Source: Phytohabitans sp036906915 | Lineage (GTDB): Bacteria > Actinomycetota > Actinomycetes > Mycobacteriales > Micromonosporaceae | Assembly (NCBI RefSeq): GCF_036906915.1 | Contig: NZ_JBAKHX010000033.1 | Span: 19,445-83,444, forward strand | Direction of reading: 5' to 3' | DNA length: 64,000 nucleotides | In this document: positions 35,602 through 44,219 of the stretch, piece by piece | Layout: every line of letters begins with the position of its first letter | How positions within the stretch are numbered: position 1 is the first letter of the stretch | Notes under the pieces: generated by a model | The model's input: only the letters and a program-made list of their open reading frames with translations | What the model was told of the DNA's origin: nothing | Database searches by the model: none | Program-made: the position numbers and the translations under genes

Positions 35602-36562
35602 CGGCGAACACCGCCCGGATGATGTCCTCCACCGGCGGGTCCTCGATCGCGACGTCCTCGACCGGCAGGGTGGTCAGCAGGCGGGCGGCGATCGCGGCCG
35701 TTTCGGCGCGCGGGACCAGTAGCGTGACCACCGCGCCGTCCACGGCGGACACCTCACCGAGGCCCGCCCAGGTGTGCGCCGGTACGGCCTCGCGCAGCGT
35801 GACCCGGACCAGCCGGTGCGGCGAATGTGCCTCGACCAGTGCGGCGAGGTCGCCGTCGAAGCGCAGAGTGCCGTGGTCGATGACCAGCACCCGGCGGGCC
35901 AGCGCGGTCACGTCGGCCATGTAGTGGCTGGTCAGCAGGATGGTCGCGCCGTATCGGCCGTTGTAGTCACGCAGGAAGGTACGCACCGCCGCCTGACCGT
36001 TGACGTCCAGGCCGAGCGTCGGCTCGTCGAGGAAAAGCACATCCGGACGGTGCAGCAACGCTCCAGCGAGCTCGCAGCGCATCCGCTCGCCGAGGCTAAG
36101 AACCCGCACCTGCTTGCGCAGCAGCGGTTCCAGGTTCAGCAGTGCGACCATCTCGTCGAGCGCCGAGCGGTAGGGCGCCTCGGCGAGGCCGTAGATCGCC
36201 CGGTTGACCTCGAAGGCGTCGGCGGCCGGAAGGTCCCAGAACAGGGCGTTGCGCTGACCCATGACCAGCGAGATCCGGCGCAGGAAGGCGTGTTCGCGAC
36301 GGTGCGGGGCGTGCCCGAGCACCTGGACGGTGCCGGCGGTGGGATGAAGCAGACCGGTCAGGCACTTCAGCGTGGTCGTCTTACCGGCACCGTTGGGACC
36401 GAGGAAGCCGACAACCTCCCCCTCCGGAATCGTGAAGCTGACCTCGTCGACCGCGCGGACCGTGTGGTACTCCCGTCGCACGAAGGAACGCAACGCGGCG
36501 CGCAACCCCGGCTCACGCCGATGCACCGGGAAGTGCTTGGCCAAGTCACGCACCTCGATCAC
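35594..36562 (-). CDS. ABC-2 type exporter ATPase
   Basis: 322 aa from GTG 36562; TTG 36589 would add nine residues. Walker A GPNGAGKTTT, a Q-loop at VMGQRNALFWDLPA, signature LSLGERMRCELAGALL, Walker B VLFLDEPTLGLDV and H-loop LLTSHYMADV. The N-terminal RSFVRREYHTVRAVDEVSF extension is typical of the NatA-like group that partners two ABC-2 permeases. First gene of the operon. Just upstream lies decayed debranching-enzyme DNA rather than a recognisable promoter or regulator. Confidence 0.9.
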   Translation of the reverse strand: MIEVRDLAKHFPVHRREPGLRAALRSFVRREYHTVRAVDEVSFTIPEGEVVGFLGPNGAGKTTTLKCLTGLLHPTAGTVQVLGHAPHRREHAFLRRISLVMGQRNALFWDLPAADAFEVNRAIYGLAEAPYRSALDEMVALLNLEPLLRKQVRVLSLGERMRCELAGALLHRPDVLFLDEPTLGLDVNGQAAVRTFLRDYNGRYGATILLTSHYMADVTALARRVLVIDHGTLRFDGDLAALVEAHSPHRLVRVTLREAVPAHTWAGLGEVSAVDGAVVTLLVPRAETAAIAARLLTTLPVEDVAIEDPPVEDIIRAVFADA

Positions 36563-36699
36563 GGCACGACCGAATCGACGGACCCGCAACTGACACCGAT
36601 GTTCCCCGCACCGATCCGACCAGTCCGACGTGCGAGCCGACGCCCGACGTTGCGCCCATGCGGGCTTACGAGCATGCGCGGCTTATAGCTGTCCACAGC

Positions 36700-37089
36700 G
36701 AATCGGACGTCCTCGGGTGCCACCGATGCATCGGTGACCATCATCGGCTCACTCCTTCCCATCAGGCGAAGATCACGGTGGGTAGTCCCGAAATAGCGGG
36801 TTTGGCGCCAGATCCGACGGTGACGTCCACGGGCTGCCCGGCGATGCCAGCCCCTTGGCAGTAATGGCACCAGGAGGTGCCCCGGTCGGTGTGCCAGGCG
36901 CAGACGCCTGGCGGGGACGGCGTCGCCGTCAACGTGTGCGATGTGGACACTCCGGCCGGCCTCAGCGTGGAACAGGCCCTGGATCGCCGCGCGGACCTGG
37001 CCGTCACGGTCGGACAACACGCTGGTCGGCGCGGCCCGAGGCGGCACCAGGTCGTCCAGCAGCGGCTGTGTCGGGCAGTCGACGATCAT
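36700..37089 (-). pseudogene. Decayed paralogue of the debranching-type glucosidase (N-terminus)
   Basis: From the ATG at 37089 (GGGAGACC site) the frame reads MIVDCPTQPLLDDLVPPRAA, then TSVLSDRDGQVRAAIQGLFH. This matches the N-terminus of the intact protein at 31471 (LLHDLVATIAAPTTALAG, DGQIRAAGVQGVFHGDARVL). The match fades after about 45 residues, and the remaining open frame runs into the ABC ATPase start region without a catalytic domain. The same paired operator stands 64 bp upstream. A later VTDASVA stretch may be a second scrap of the same domain. Confidence 0.7.
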
Positions 37090-37151
37090 CCGGTGGGTCT
37101 CCCTTAGTCGCATCGGCGCCATCGCCGGGGGAAGTTTGCGAGCTCCCCCAA

Positions 37152-37200
37152 ACTTGAACGATCAAATCTCCGGACGAACCACCGGTTGGATCGTTCAAGT
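37152..37200. promoter_or_regulatory. Second copy of the LacI-type paired operator
   Basis: ACTTGAACGATC (37152-37163) and its exact complement (37189-37200) form a perfect 12-bp inverted pair. The 11-bp core is identical to the sites at 31361-31404. It precedes the decayed glucosidase copy in the same position and orientation as in the intact locus. Confidence 0.75.
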
Positions 37201-37549
37201 GAGCAGGGGGCGATGCTAACAGCTGTCAAAGGTGGCGAAGCAAGCCAATTTGGCGGACATGATCACTATCACTGGTGTGCGTCAACCCGTCCGGCCCCAC
37301 CATGGCTGTGCGTATCCCAGCCACACCGGGTGCTCGGTGCGCTGGCCAGAATCGATCTGGATCGCCAAGTGATCGCTGGCCGGCTGTGTCAACGGTCAAC
37401 GACCGCGGCCATAGCCATCCGGCCCGCGCCGACGAACTCAGGCCGGACCCACAGGCATGTCGGTGACATCGCTCGCTGCTCACGGCCCGCAGGGGCGGTG
37501 CCGTATGTCGCTGGCAAGTGCCAACTACAACTGAAAGGCACATCACGAT
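37201..37549. other. Gap without recognisable genes
   Basis: No coding region I can support on either strand; the open frames here lack family resemblance and ribosome sites. Confidence 0.4.
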
Positions 37550-37720
37550 CGTGGCCTTCTCGTACGTGACGTTGTAGAACCTCGACCGTGGAAACCTGCC
37601 CGCGGCCCGGTCGCTGCGGTCCGCGGCGCGGTTCCACACCGCTATCCCGTTGGCCTGGTTGCTGATCTTCACCGTGTTGATCCGCGAGCGGTTCTGGGAC
37701 TACTGGCGCACCCTGCTCTA
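37550..37720 (+). pseudogene. Tail of an unrecognised membrane protein with internal stop
   Basis: The plus strand reads VAFSYVTL, a TAG stop, then NLDRGNLPAARSLRSAARFH and a hydrophobic stretch (IPLAWLLIFTVLI) ending ERFWDYWRTLL and TAG. It looks like one membrane-protein fragment interrupted by a nonsense codon. Family not recognised. Confidence 0.35.
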
Positions 37721-37725
37721 GACCG

Positions 37726-38160
37726 GCTATGCGCGGGCGTGGGCGACGATGACCGGAAGCGCCAGGAACAGCCGAGCGGATTGGGCGCGGTCGGCCATCT
37801 CCTGTGCCCATGCCTCGGCGTCCGCGTCGTCGACCGTCCCGGCACTCCGTCGTCGAGCAGCCCGGCGCGGAAGCGGCGGGCGGCGAACGGGTCGGTCGCC
37901 GCGTTGGCGCGGGCGTGCACGATCCGGCGGGTCAGGTCGACGTCGGCGGCGTCGATCATGACGGCGTCCCAGTCCTGGCCCAGCAGGACGATCCGGCCAC
38001 CTGGGGCCAGGATCCGCCTAGCCTCGGCCAACGCCCGGCCCGGATCGTCCCAGCTCGTGGAAGACCTTGTCGGCGCGGTACCCGGCCATCGACCGGTCCG
38101 CGAAGGGCAGCGCGTACGCGTCGCCGAGGCGAAACTCCGCCTCGGGCCAGCGATCGCCGA
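37726..38160 (-). pseudogene. SAM-dependent methyltransferase pseudogene
   Basis: Three minus-strand pieces in different frames join to a class I methyltransferase. These are AEFRLGDAYALPFADRSMAG (near 38140-38060), DPGRALAEARRILAPGGRIV with LLGQDWDAV (near 38040-37950), and the C-terminus DADAEAWAQEMADRAQSARL ending ARA at 37726. The glycine-rich SAM-binding start is missing. At least two frameshifts and a 5' deletion make it non-functional. It is antisense to no intact gene. Confidence 0.75.
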
Positions 38161-38161
38161 C

Positions 38162-38356
38162 CCCGCCGGCCGGTGCCTGTTCCACGCCGTATTCGGGATC
38201 GCCGGCCCGACCTGCGGCATCACCCGGACGACCTGGTACCTGCTGCACGGCAATGTGGTCGACGCCGCCCGCATGCACCTGGCCGCGCTGCTGCTGCGCA
38301 ATCTGCCCTGGGAGCCGTTCACCTGGTTCTTCGTGCCGGAGGCGACCACCGAATAG
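38162..38356 (+). pseudogene. 5'-truncated DUF2752 membrane protein
   Basis: The frame reads CLFHAVFGIAGPTCGITRTT, then WYLLHGNVVDAARMH and a C-terminus ending EATTE. This matches the DUF2752 pattern C-x-h-x4-G-x3-P-x-CG-x-TR (from memory). No start codon or first membrane helix belongs to it; the sequence upstream is methyltransferase DNA on the other strand. It is therefore a fragment joined by recombination. Confidence 0.65.
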
Positions 38357-38383
38357 TACAGGTGGCGCTGTATTCATGATCTG

Positions 38384-38755
38384 ATGTACTCTTCGCGTGT
38401 GGAGACCATCGCGTACGGACAGGTCCTGGCCCGGTTCGGGCACGCCCTGTCGGATCCGACCAGAGCCCGCCTGCTGCTCGCCTTGCGTGAGGCCCCGGCC
38501 CACCCGGCCGACCTGGCCGACCTGCTCGGGGTGTCCCGGCAGACCGTCTCCAACCACCTGGCCTGCCTGCGCGGCTGTGGCCTGGTGGTCGCCGTGCCGC
38601 AAGGCCGGCGCACCCGGTACGAGCTGGCCGACCAGCGGCTCGGGCACGCGCTGGGCGACCTGCTGAGCCTGGTGCTCACCGTCGACCCGGCATGCGCACC
38701 GGGCGTGGCGGATCTCGACGTGGACACCCGGACGGTGGGGAAGGTGGCGGGCTGA
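38384..38755 (+). CDS. cmtR: CmtR-like ArsR/SmtB metalloregulator
   Basis: 123-aa winged-helix repressor. The recognition region reads LADLLGVSRQTVSNHLACLR, followed by GCGLVV. Cys61 and Cys65 on the recognition helix and Cys104 in the C-terminal DPACAPG segment correspond to the Cys57/Cys61/Cys102 metal site of mycobacterial CmtR, which senses Cd(II)/Pb(II) (family knowledge). The ATG has no good ribosome site; an in-frame GTG five codons later is an alternative. It overlaps the P-type ATPase start (TGATG), the same pairing as cmtR with an efflux ATPase. AGTACA and TGTACT around the start may be an operator. Confidence 0.9.
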   Translation: MYSSRVETIAYGQVLARFGHALSDPTRARLLLALREAPAHPADLADLLGVSRQTVSNHLACLRGCGLVVAVPQGRRTRYELADQRLGHALGDLLSLVLTVDPACAPGVADLDVDTRTVGKVAG

Positions 38756-40860
38756 TGGCCGCCGAATGCTGCGGCGACGAGGCCGCCACCACCGCGCCTA
38801 CCGAGCAGGACCACGGCCACGAGCCCGGCCGCTGGTGGCAGATCCGTGAGCTGCAACTGGCCGCGGCGGCCGCGTTGCTGCTGGCGGCCGGCTGGGGCAC
38901 GGGCCAGGCCGGGTTCGACACCGCCGGCACCGTGCTGGAGTACGCCGCCGCCGCAGTGGGCGCGTGGTCGTTCGTCCCAGGGGCGGTACGGCGGCTGCTG
39001 CGCGGCCGGATCGGTGTAGCCACCCTGATGACCATCGCCGCGGTCGGCGCGGTAGCGCTGGGCAAGATCACCGAGGCGGCGATGCTCGGCGTGCTGTTCT
39101 CCATCGCCGAAGGTTTGGAGGAGTACGCGATCGCCCGCACCCGCCGAGGACTGCGGGCGCTGCTGGACCTGGTGCCACGCACGGCGAGGGTGCTCCGCGA
39201 CGGCGTCGAACTGGCGGTCGACCCACAGCAACTGCGGGTCGACGACGTGCTCGTGCTACGGCCCGGGGAACGAGCCGCGACCGACGGGGTGCTGCGGTCC
39301 GGACGCACCGTGCTGGACCTGTCCGCGATCACCGGCGAGTCCATGCCCGTCGAGGCCGGCCCCGGTGACACGGTGTACGCGGGGGCGATCAACGGCGGCG
39401 GCGTGGTCGAGATCCAGGTCACCGCCGTGGCTGCGGACAGCTCCCTGGCCCGCCTCGTGCACATCGTCGAGCAGGCCCAGGAACGCAAAGGCGCCGGCCA
39501 ACGCCTGGCCGACCGGATCGCCCGCCCGCTCGTGCCCGCCATAATGCTGCTCGCCACCGCGATCGCCCTGGTCGGCAGCCTGCTCGACGACCCCCGCCTG
39601 TGGATCGAACGCGCACTCATCGTCCTCGTCGCGGCCTCGCCCTGCGCGCTCGCCATCGCGGTCCCGCTGACCGTCGTCGCCGCCATCGGCGCGGCCAGCC
39701 GCACCGGCGCCCTCGTCAAAGGCGGCCTGGCCGTGGAACGGCTCGGCCGGATCCGGGTTGTCGCACTGGACAAGACCGGCACCCTGACCCGCAACCAGCC
39801 CCGCGTGGTCGACGTCGTGCCGGCCGCCAACGCCACCCGCGAACAGGTCCTGCGCATCGCCGCAGCGCTGGAAGCACGCAGCGAACATCCCCTGGCAAAA
39901 GCCATCCTCGCCGAGGTCGACACCCCCGACCGAGCCGAAGACGTCCAAGCCGTCGCCGGCTCCGGTTTGACCGGCACCATCGACCAGACCCCGGCCCGAC
40001 TGGGCCGCCCAGGCTTCATCACCGCCACAGCCTTGGACGACGACGTACGCAGGCTGCAGGACGCCGGCGCCACCGTCGTCGTGGTCGAACGAGCCGGCCA
40101 ACTGCTCGGCCTGATAGCGGTCCGCGACGAACTGCGACCCGAGGCCACAGACACCGTGACGGCGCTGCGGAAGCTCGGCGTATCGGTCGCGATGCTCACC
40201 GGCGACAACCCCCGCACCGCACAGGCCCTCGCCGCCCAAGCCGGCATCGACGCCGTCCACGCCGACCTACGCCCACAGGACAAGGCCGACCTCATCACCA
40301 AGTTGCGGCCAGACAAAGCCGGTATCGCCATGGTCGGCGACGGCATCAACGACGCCCCCGCCCTGGCCACCGCCGACGTCGGCATCGCGATGGGCGCCAT
40401 GGGCACCGACGTGGCCATCGAAACCGCCGACGTCGCGCTCATGGGCGAAGACCTACGCCACCTGCCGCAGCTACTCGGCCACGCCCGCCACGCCCGGTGG
40501 ATCATGCTGCAAAACGTCGGCCTGTCCCTACTCATCATCGGCGCCCTGATCCCACTCGCCGCCACCGGCGTACTCGGCCTGGCCACCGTCGTGTTCATCC
40601 ACGAACTCGCCGAGGTGATCGTCATCGCCAACGCCGTCCGCGCCGCCCGGACCACCCCGCTACCGGCCACCGGCACACCGCAACCAGCGATCACCACACC
40701 GACAGCCCGGCCGGAACAGCGCCCCACCCTGACCCTGCACGCAGTGACCGCACCGCAGGCGGTTGACGGCGACGGCTGCGGGTGCGAGCCAGGCTGCGCC
40801 TGCTGCCAACCAGCCACACCGGCGAGCAGCATCATCCGTACAGGCAGGACCCAGCACTAG
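38755..40860 (+). CDS. P1B-type heavy-metal efflux ATPase with Cys-rich tail
   Basis: 701 aa. TGES is in the actuator domain, DKTGT has the phosphorylated Asp339, and GDGINDAPAL is the hinge. The membrane metal site reads SPC (Ser295-Pro-Cys297) with a later VVFIHELAEV, the pattern of the P1B-4 group. There is no N-terminal heavy-metal-associated domain, only a short head with CC and HGH. The C-terminus adds a cysteine cluster (Cys675, 677, 681, 683, 684 in CGCEPGCACC) that could bind metal. It is translationally coupled to the CmtR-like sensor, so Cd, Pb, Zn or Co export is likely; the ion is not settled by sequence. Confidence 0.9.
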   Translation: MAAECCGDEAATTAPTEQDHGHEPGRWWQIRELQLAAAAALLLAAGWGTGQAGFDTAGTVLEYAAAAVGAWSFVPGAVRRLLRGRIGVATLMTIAAVGAVALGKITEAAMLGVLFSIAEGLEEYAIARTRRGLRALLDLVPRTARVLRDGVELAVDPQQLRVDDVLVLRPGERAATDGVLRSGRTVLDLSAITGESMPVEAGPGDTVYAGAINGGGVVEIQVTAVAADSSLARLVHIVEQAQERKGAGQRLADRIARPLVPAIMLLATAIALVGSLLDDPRLWIERALIVLVAASPCALAIAVPLTVVAAIGAASRTGALVKGGLAVERLGRIRVVALDKTGTLTRNQPRVVDVVPAANATREQVLRIAAALEARSEHPLAKAILAEVDTPDRAEDVQAVAGSGLTGTIDQTPARLGRPGFITATALDDDVRRLQDAGATVVVVERAGQLLGLIAVRDELRPEATDTVTALRKLGVSVAMLTGDNPRTAQALAAQAGIDAVHADLRPQDKADLITKLRPDKAGIAMVGDGINDAPALATADVGIAMGAMGTDVAIETADVALMGEDLRHLPQLLGHARHARWIMLQNVGLSLLIIGALIPLAATGVLGLATVVFIHELAEVIVIANAVRAARTTPLPATGTPQPAITTPTARPEQRPTLTLHAVTAPQAVDGDGCGCEPGCACCQPATPASSIIRTGRTQH

Positions 40861-41383
40861 CTCCGGCGGCCAGTCAGGACGGGGACGTTGCGGGCTGTCT
40901 CGGTCAAATGAACAAGCCGCCGTCTACTTCGAGGCGCCGATCGAACCGTTCCTGCGTTGGACGGTGCTGCCGGTGGTCCCGGTCGCGTTGGTGGCGGTGG
41001 TGGTGGCGGCGGTCGTCGCGTCTCGGTGGGGGCGTCGCCCGGCCGCCGGATGGCACGGCTGGCTGCGGTTCCCGATCAGCTCGGCGTTGCTGGCCGCGGC
41101 CGGCATGCTGATGATCGACTACGTGGCGGCCTACGCCTCCTATTGCTTGCGGGTTCAGCTGCTGATCCGTTTCGGTGGGCTGCTGATCGGTGTCGGGGCG
41201 GCTCTGGCTTTGGTGCCTGGGCTGCGGCTGGTCGTGGCCGTCCGGCTCGGGGTGGTGATGGCGGGGTTGGCCGAGGTCAGCACGACGGGGATTTTGGCAG
41301 TCATCTACGCAATCGCGGTCACGGTCTGGTGGCTGCAGCGGCTGTGGCAGCGGCCGCCGCAGCGATGGCTGCCGGGCACGTGA
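40763..41383 (+). CDS. Multi-helix membrane protein of unknown function, start unclear
   Basis: The frame is open from TTG 40763, but this overlaps the ATPase gene by 98 bp. Protein-like sequence begins around VYFEAPIEPFLRWTVLP (about 40924). GTG 40964 is the only other common start before the hydrophobic part. Four or five membrane helices follow, ending WWLQRLWQRPPQRWLPGT. The stop overlaps a GTG of the next frame by GTGA. The lack of a good start suggests either a damaged 5' end or a start I cannot identify. Confidence 0.45.
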   Translation: MTATAAGASQAAPAANQPHRRAASSVQAGPSTSSGGQSGRGRCGLSRSNEQAAVYFEAPIEPFLRWTVLPVVPVALVAVVVAAVVASRWGRRPAAGWHGWLRFPISSALLAAAGMLMIDYVAAYASYCLRVQLLIRFGGLLIGVGAALALVPGLRLVVAVRLGVVMAGLAEVSTTGILAVIYAIAVTVWWLQRLWQRPPQRWLPGT

Positions 41384-41733
41384 TCGGCCCTGCGCGGCAT
41401 GTCTACGCGGGGAGCTGGCGAGCTGCGGTGATCGCACGGCTGTGGAACGGACTGTGGCTGGTGGCCCTGCTTGTCGGCGTACCGGCCGCACTGGTGGCCA
41501 CGGTCGGGAACCCGCTGCCGGCGCGTGAGCAGTGGCGGTCGCTGGCGGCCGAGCCCCTGACCCAGGACACCCTGTTCGGGGCGGCCGCCGTCGCCGTGGC
41601 TCGTCCACAACTCATCGGGGCAGAGTTCGTAGAGGTCGCCTCACCAACGGCGCGCCTTGTTGTCCCAGATCCCGTAACCGCCTGGAACACCTCTGGCCAC
41701 ATACCGCCGCCTGCTCATTGCCGGGCAAGGTAG
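41380..41733 (+). pseudogene. N-terminal fragment of a LysM/SARP-type membrane protein
   Basis: From GTG 41380 the frame gives RLWNGLWLVALLVGVPAALV with ATVGNPLPAREQW, then LAAEPLTQDTLFGAAAVAVA. This resembles the N-terminal membrane part of large actinobacterial LysM- or BTAD-domain proteins. After about 80 residues the sequence loses resemblance and stops at 41733, so the gene is cut off. It pairs with the membrane protein encoded just before it. Confidence 0.5.
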
Positions 41734-41901
41734 CAGGCCCGCCAGTTGTCTCGCACCTGACTTCCTGGCCTATCGGGCGCCATCCTCAACTGCTGCCGAC
41801 CGGGTGCTCGAGGATCCGGAGACCCTTACCGCGTCCGCATGTTTTCCGCATCGTGGGGTAGCGCTCAGGGGAGGGTTGCTGATGGTTGCTGAGGAGTTCT
41901 C

Positions 41902-42747
41902 GTGTCGATCACCGTTACCGGGGCCACCGGTCACCTTGGGCGCCTCATCGTGGAGTCGCTGCTGCGCCGAGGGGTATCGCCCGATCAGATCGTCGCGGTC
42001 GGCCGGAATGTCGCCAAAGCCGCCGACCTGAGTGACCGGGGCGTCGGCGTGGTGCGGACCGACTATGACGACGTCGATTCGCTGCGCCGGGCGTTCGCCG
42101 GCGCCGATGAGCTGATGCTCGTCTCAGGCAGCGAGGCCGGCAAACGCGAGCAGCACCGCAACGTCATCGATGTGGCGAAGGACGTCGGCGTTGGCCTGGT
42201 TGCCTACACCAGCATCGCCAAAGCGGACAGATCAACAATGAAGCTCGGGGCCGATCACCGGGAGACCGAGCAGGACATCGCTGCCTCCGGCCTGTCCTAC
42301 GTGTTCCTGCGCAATAGCTGGTACCTGGAGAACTACACCTCTCAGCTGCCGACGTACCTGGAGCGCGGCATCGTCGGTGCGGCCGGCGACGGCAAGGTCA
42401 GTGCTGCCACCCGCGCTGACTTCGCCGAGGCCGCCGCGGCGGTGCTCACCGCCGGCGGGCACACCAACCGGGTGTACGAACTGGGTGGCGAGGCGTTCAC
42501 GATGACGCAGCTCGCCGCCGAGATATCGCGACAGACCGGAAAGCAGGTCACGTACACCGATCTGCCGGTCGTCAGGTACATCGAGTTCCTGGTCACCGCG
42601 GGGACACCCGAACCCGTCGCGGAACTCATCGCCGACGGCGACCGCGGCGTCGCCCGGGGCGATATGCATGTGGAAGGAGACGACCTCGAAAGGCTCATCG
42701 GACGCCGGCCGACCTCGCTCGCCGACGCCTGCCGCGCTGCCCTGTGA
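41902..42747 (+). CDS. NAD(P)H-binding quinone oxidoreductase, QorB/NmrA-like
   Basis: 281 aa from a GTG with a GAGGAG site. The nucleotide-binding start is SITVTGATGHLGRLIVESLL; further family blocks are VAYTSIAKAD, LSYVFLRNSWYLENY and GRRPTSLADACRAAL. QorB-type proteins reduce quinones with NADPH and are usually paired with a HxlR regulator. Here that partner is missing and the far side is occupied by a truncated response regulator, so the locus has been rearranged. The gene itself looks intact. Confidence 0.88.
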   Translation: MSITVTGATGHLGRLIVESLLRRGVSPDQIVAVGRNVAKAADLSDRGVGVVRTDYDDVDSLRRAFAGADELMLVSGSEAGKREQHRNVIDVAKDVGVGLVAYTSIAKADRSTMKLGADHRETEQDIAASGLSYVFLRNSWYLENYTSQLPTYLERGIVGAAGDGKVSAATRADFAEAAAAVLTAGGHTNRVYELGGEAFTMTQLAAEISRQTGKQVTYTDLPVVRYIEFLVTAGTPEPVAELIADGDRGVARGDMHVEGDDLERLIGRRPTSLADACRAAL

Positions 42748-42770
42748 CACGGCACCACGAATTCGACAGA

Positions 42771-43187
42771 CTGGCGCATCTGTCCCATGAGCCGGATCGC
42801 GACGGTGGGGGAGAGCACCGCCTGTCCCTGCGCGGCCGCCTCGACTGCCCGGAACAGCTCCTCGCGCGGCGCGTCCTTGAGCAGGTATCCGGTGGCGCCG
42901 GCCTCGATGGCGGGCAGTACGTCGCTGTCGGTGTCGTATGTCGTGAGCACCAGGACGCGGGCCGGCACACCGCGGTTGGCCAGTTCCGTGATGGCGGTGA
43001 CCCCGTCAGTCTTCGGCATCCGCAGATCCATGAGGATCACGTCAGGTTGAAGCCTCTCCCCGGCGATGATGGCCTCGGCTCCGTCACCGGCCTCACCGAG
43101 CACTTCGAAGCGCGGGTCGGCGCTGAACATGCCCCACAACCCGTCCCGGACCACCGGGTGATCGTCGACGATCAACAGCGAAATCAA
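42771..43187 (-). pseudogene. NarL-type response regulator lacking its DNA-binding domain
   Basis: Residues 1-139 are a complete receiver: ISLLIVDDHPVVRDG, phospho-acceptor Asp54 in ILMDLRMP, TTYD and the YLLKD lysine. The linker VLSPTVAIRLMGQMRQ then ends abruptly. The frame runs on to 42342 only through DNA antisense to the oxidoreductase gene, and no LuxR helix-turn-helix exists. A deletion has removed the output domain. It lies 3 bp after the damaged kinase gene. Confidence 0.8.
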
Positions 43188-43190
43188 TCC

Positions 43191-44180
43191 TTACCTCCTG
43201 CGGGGATGGCCGGTACGGCCGCCGAGATCGCCGTGCCGCCACCCGGTTCTGACTCGATGTCCAACCGACCGGCGAGGCGCTGCACCCGCTGCCGCATGCC
43301 GGCGAGCCCGAACCCGCCGTTTGTGGAGCCGTTGGCGCGCTTGGCGTTGGGCGGTCACCAGATCTTCCATGTAGGACAGGGTCAGGCCGACCCGGTTGGC
43401 TCGCGCGTGCTTGGCCACGTTGGCCAAAGCTTCCTGCGCGGTCCGTAGGAGCGCCACTTCGATGTCGGGGTGCATCGGCCGAGCGTCGCCGGTGGTGGTC
43501 GGCACCGCGTCAATGTGGTTCACCTCGGCCCAGCGCCTGGCGACGTCGCTGATCGCGTCCGGGAGCCGGGCATCGGCGAGCATCGCCGGCTGCACCGCGT
43601 GGACCGTGCGGCGGGCCTCGGTGAGGCTCTCGCGGGCGAGGTTGATCGCGTTCGTCACGTGTCGGCGGGAGATCGGCGGTGCGTCCAGTGTCTGCTCGGC
43701 GGCCTGGAGCTGGGCGAGGATGCCGGCGAGCCCTTGGGCGAGGGTGTCATGGATCTCCCGTGCCATCCGTTGCCGCTCGTCGAGCACCCCGGCCTCGCGG
43801 GCCTGGACCAGCAGTTGGGCGTGCAGGCCGGCGTTCTCGGCCAGCGCCGCCTCCAGCTTGAGATTGGCCTCGTGTAGCTCGACGAGCGCCTGTTTCTGCT
43901 TGTGGTTGCGTTCGTCGGGCAGCTCGCTCTCCTGTAGCTGCGCGCCGAGCAGCTGCCGCAGCTCACCGGTGTCGCGTTGCGGGTCGATGCCGCAGACCCG
44001 GATGGCGCCGCCGTCTGGGCTGCGCAAACCCTCCACACACTCGACCGCCGTGGTCTTACCGGCCCCGTTAGGCCACAGAATGCCGAAGATCTCGCCCTGC
44101 TCGACGCCGAAGCTGACCCCATTCACCGCGGTGTGGCCGCCGTACCGCTTGACGAGGTCGTCTACCTCGATGATTGCCAT
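43191..44180 (-). pseudogene. In-frame ABC ATPase / histidine kinase chimera
   Basis: 329-codon open frame. Residues 1-85 are an ABC ATPase head (IIEVDDLVKRYGGHTAVNGV, Walker A with Trp in place of Gly: ILWPNGAGKTT, Q-loop at GAQLQE). From about residue 95 it is a NarL/LiaS-type histidine kinase with phospho-acceptor His144 in ERQRMAREIHDTLAQ and an N box at RTAQEALANVAKHA. The G1 box is missing. The last G2 box (GFGLAGMRQRVQ...) survives only in another frame near 43310-43200. A deletion fused two genes and a second lesion broke the kinase. ABC signature, Walker B and kinase ATP site are all incomplete, so a working product is unlikely. Confidence 0.8.
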
Positions 44181-44219
44181 ACAGACAAGCGTGATTGTCC
44201 GCAGGTCGCGTCGAATCGA

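Noticed and set aside
38676..40835. 719-codon open frame antisense to the metal ATPase
   Set aside because: Ser/Arg/Ala-rich shadow frame; the plus-strand ATPase has all P-type motifs.
42342..42770. C-terminal extension of the response regulator as a new output domain
   Set aside because: It is read from the antisense strand of the intact oxidoreductase gene and is Ser/Arg/Ala-rich with no fold pattern.
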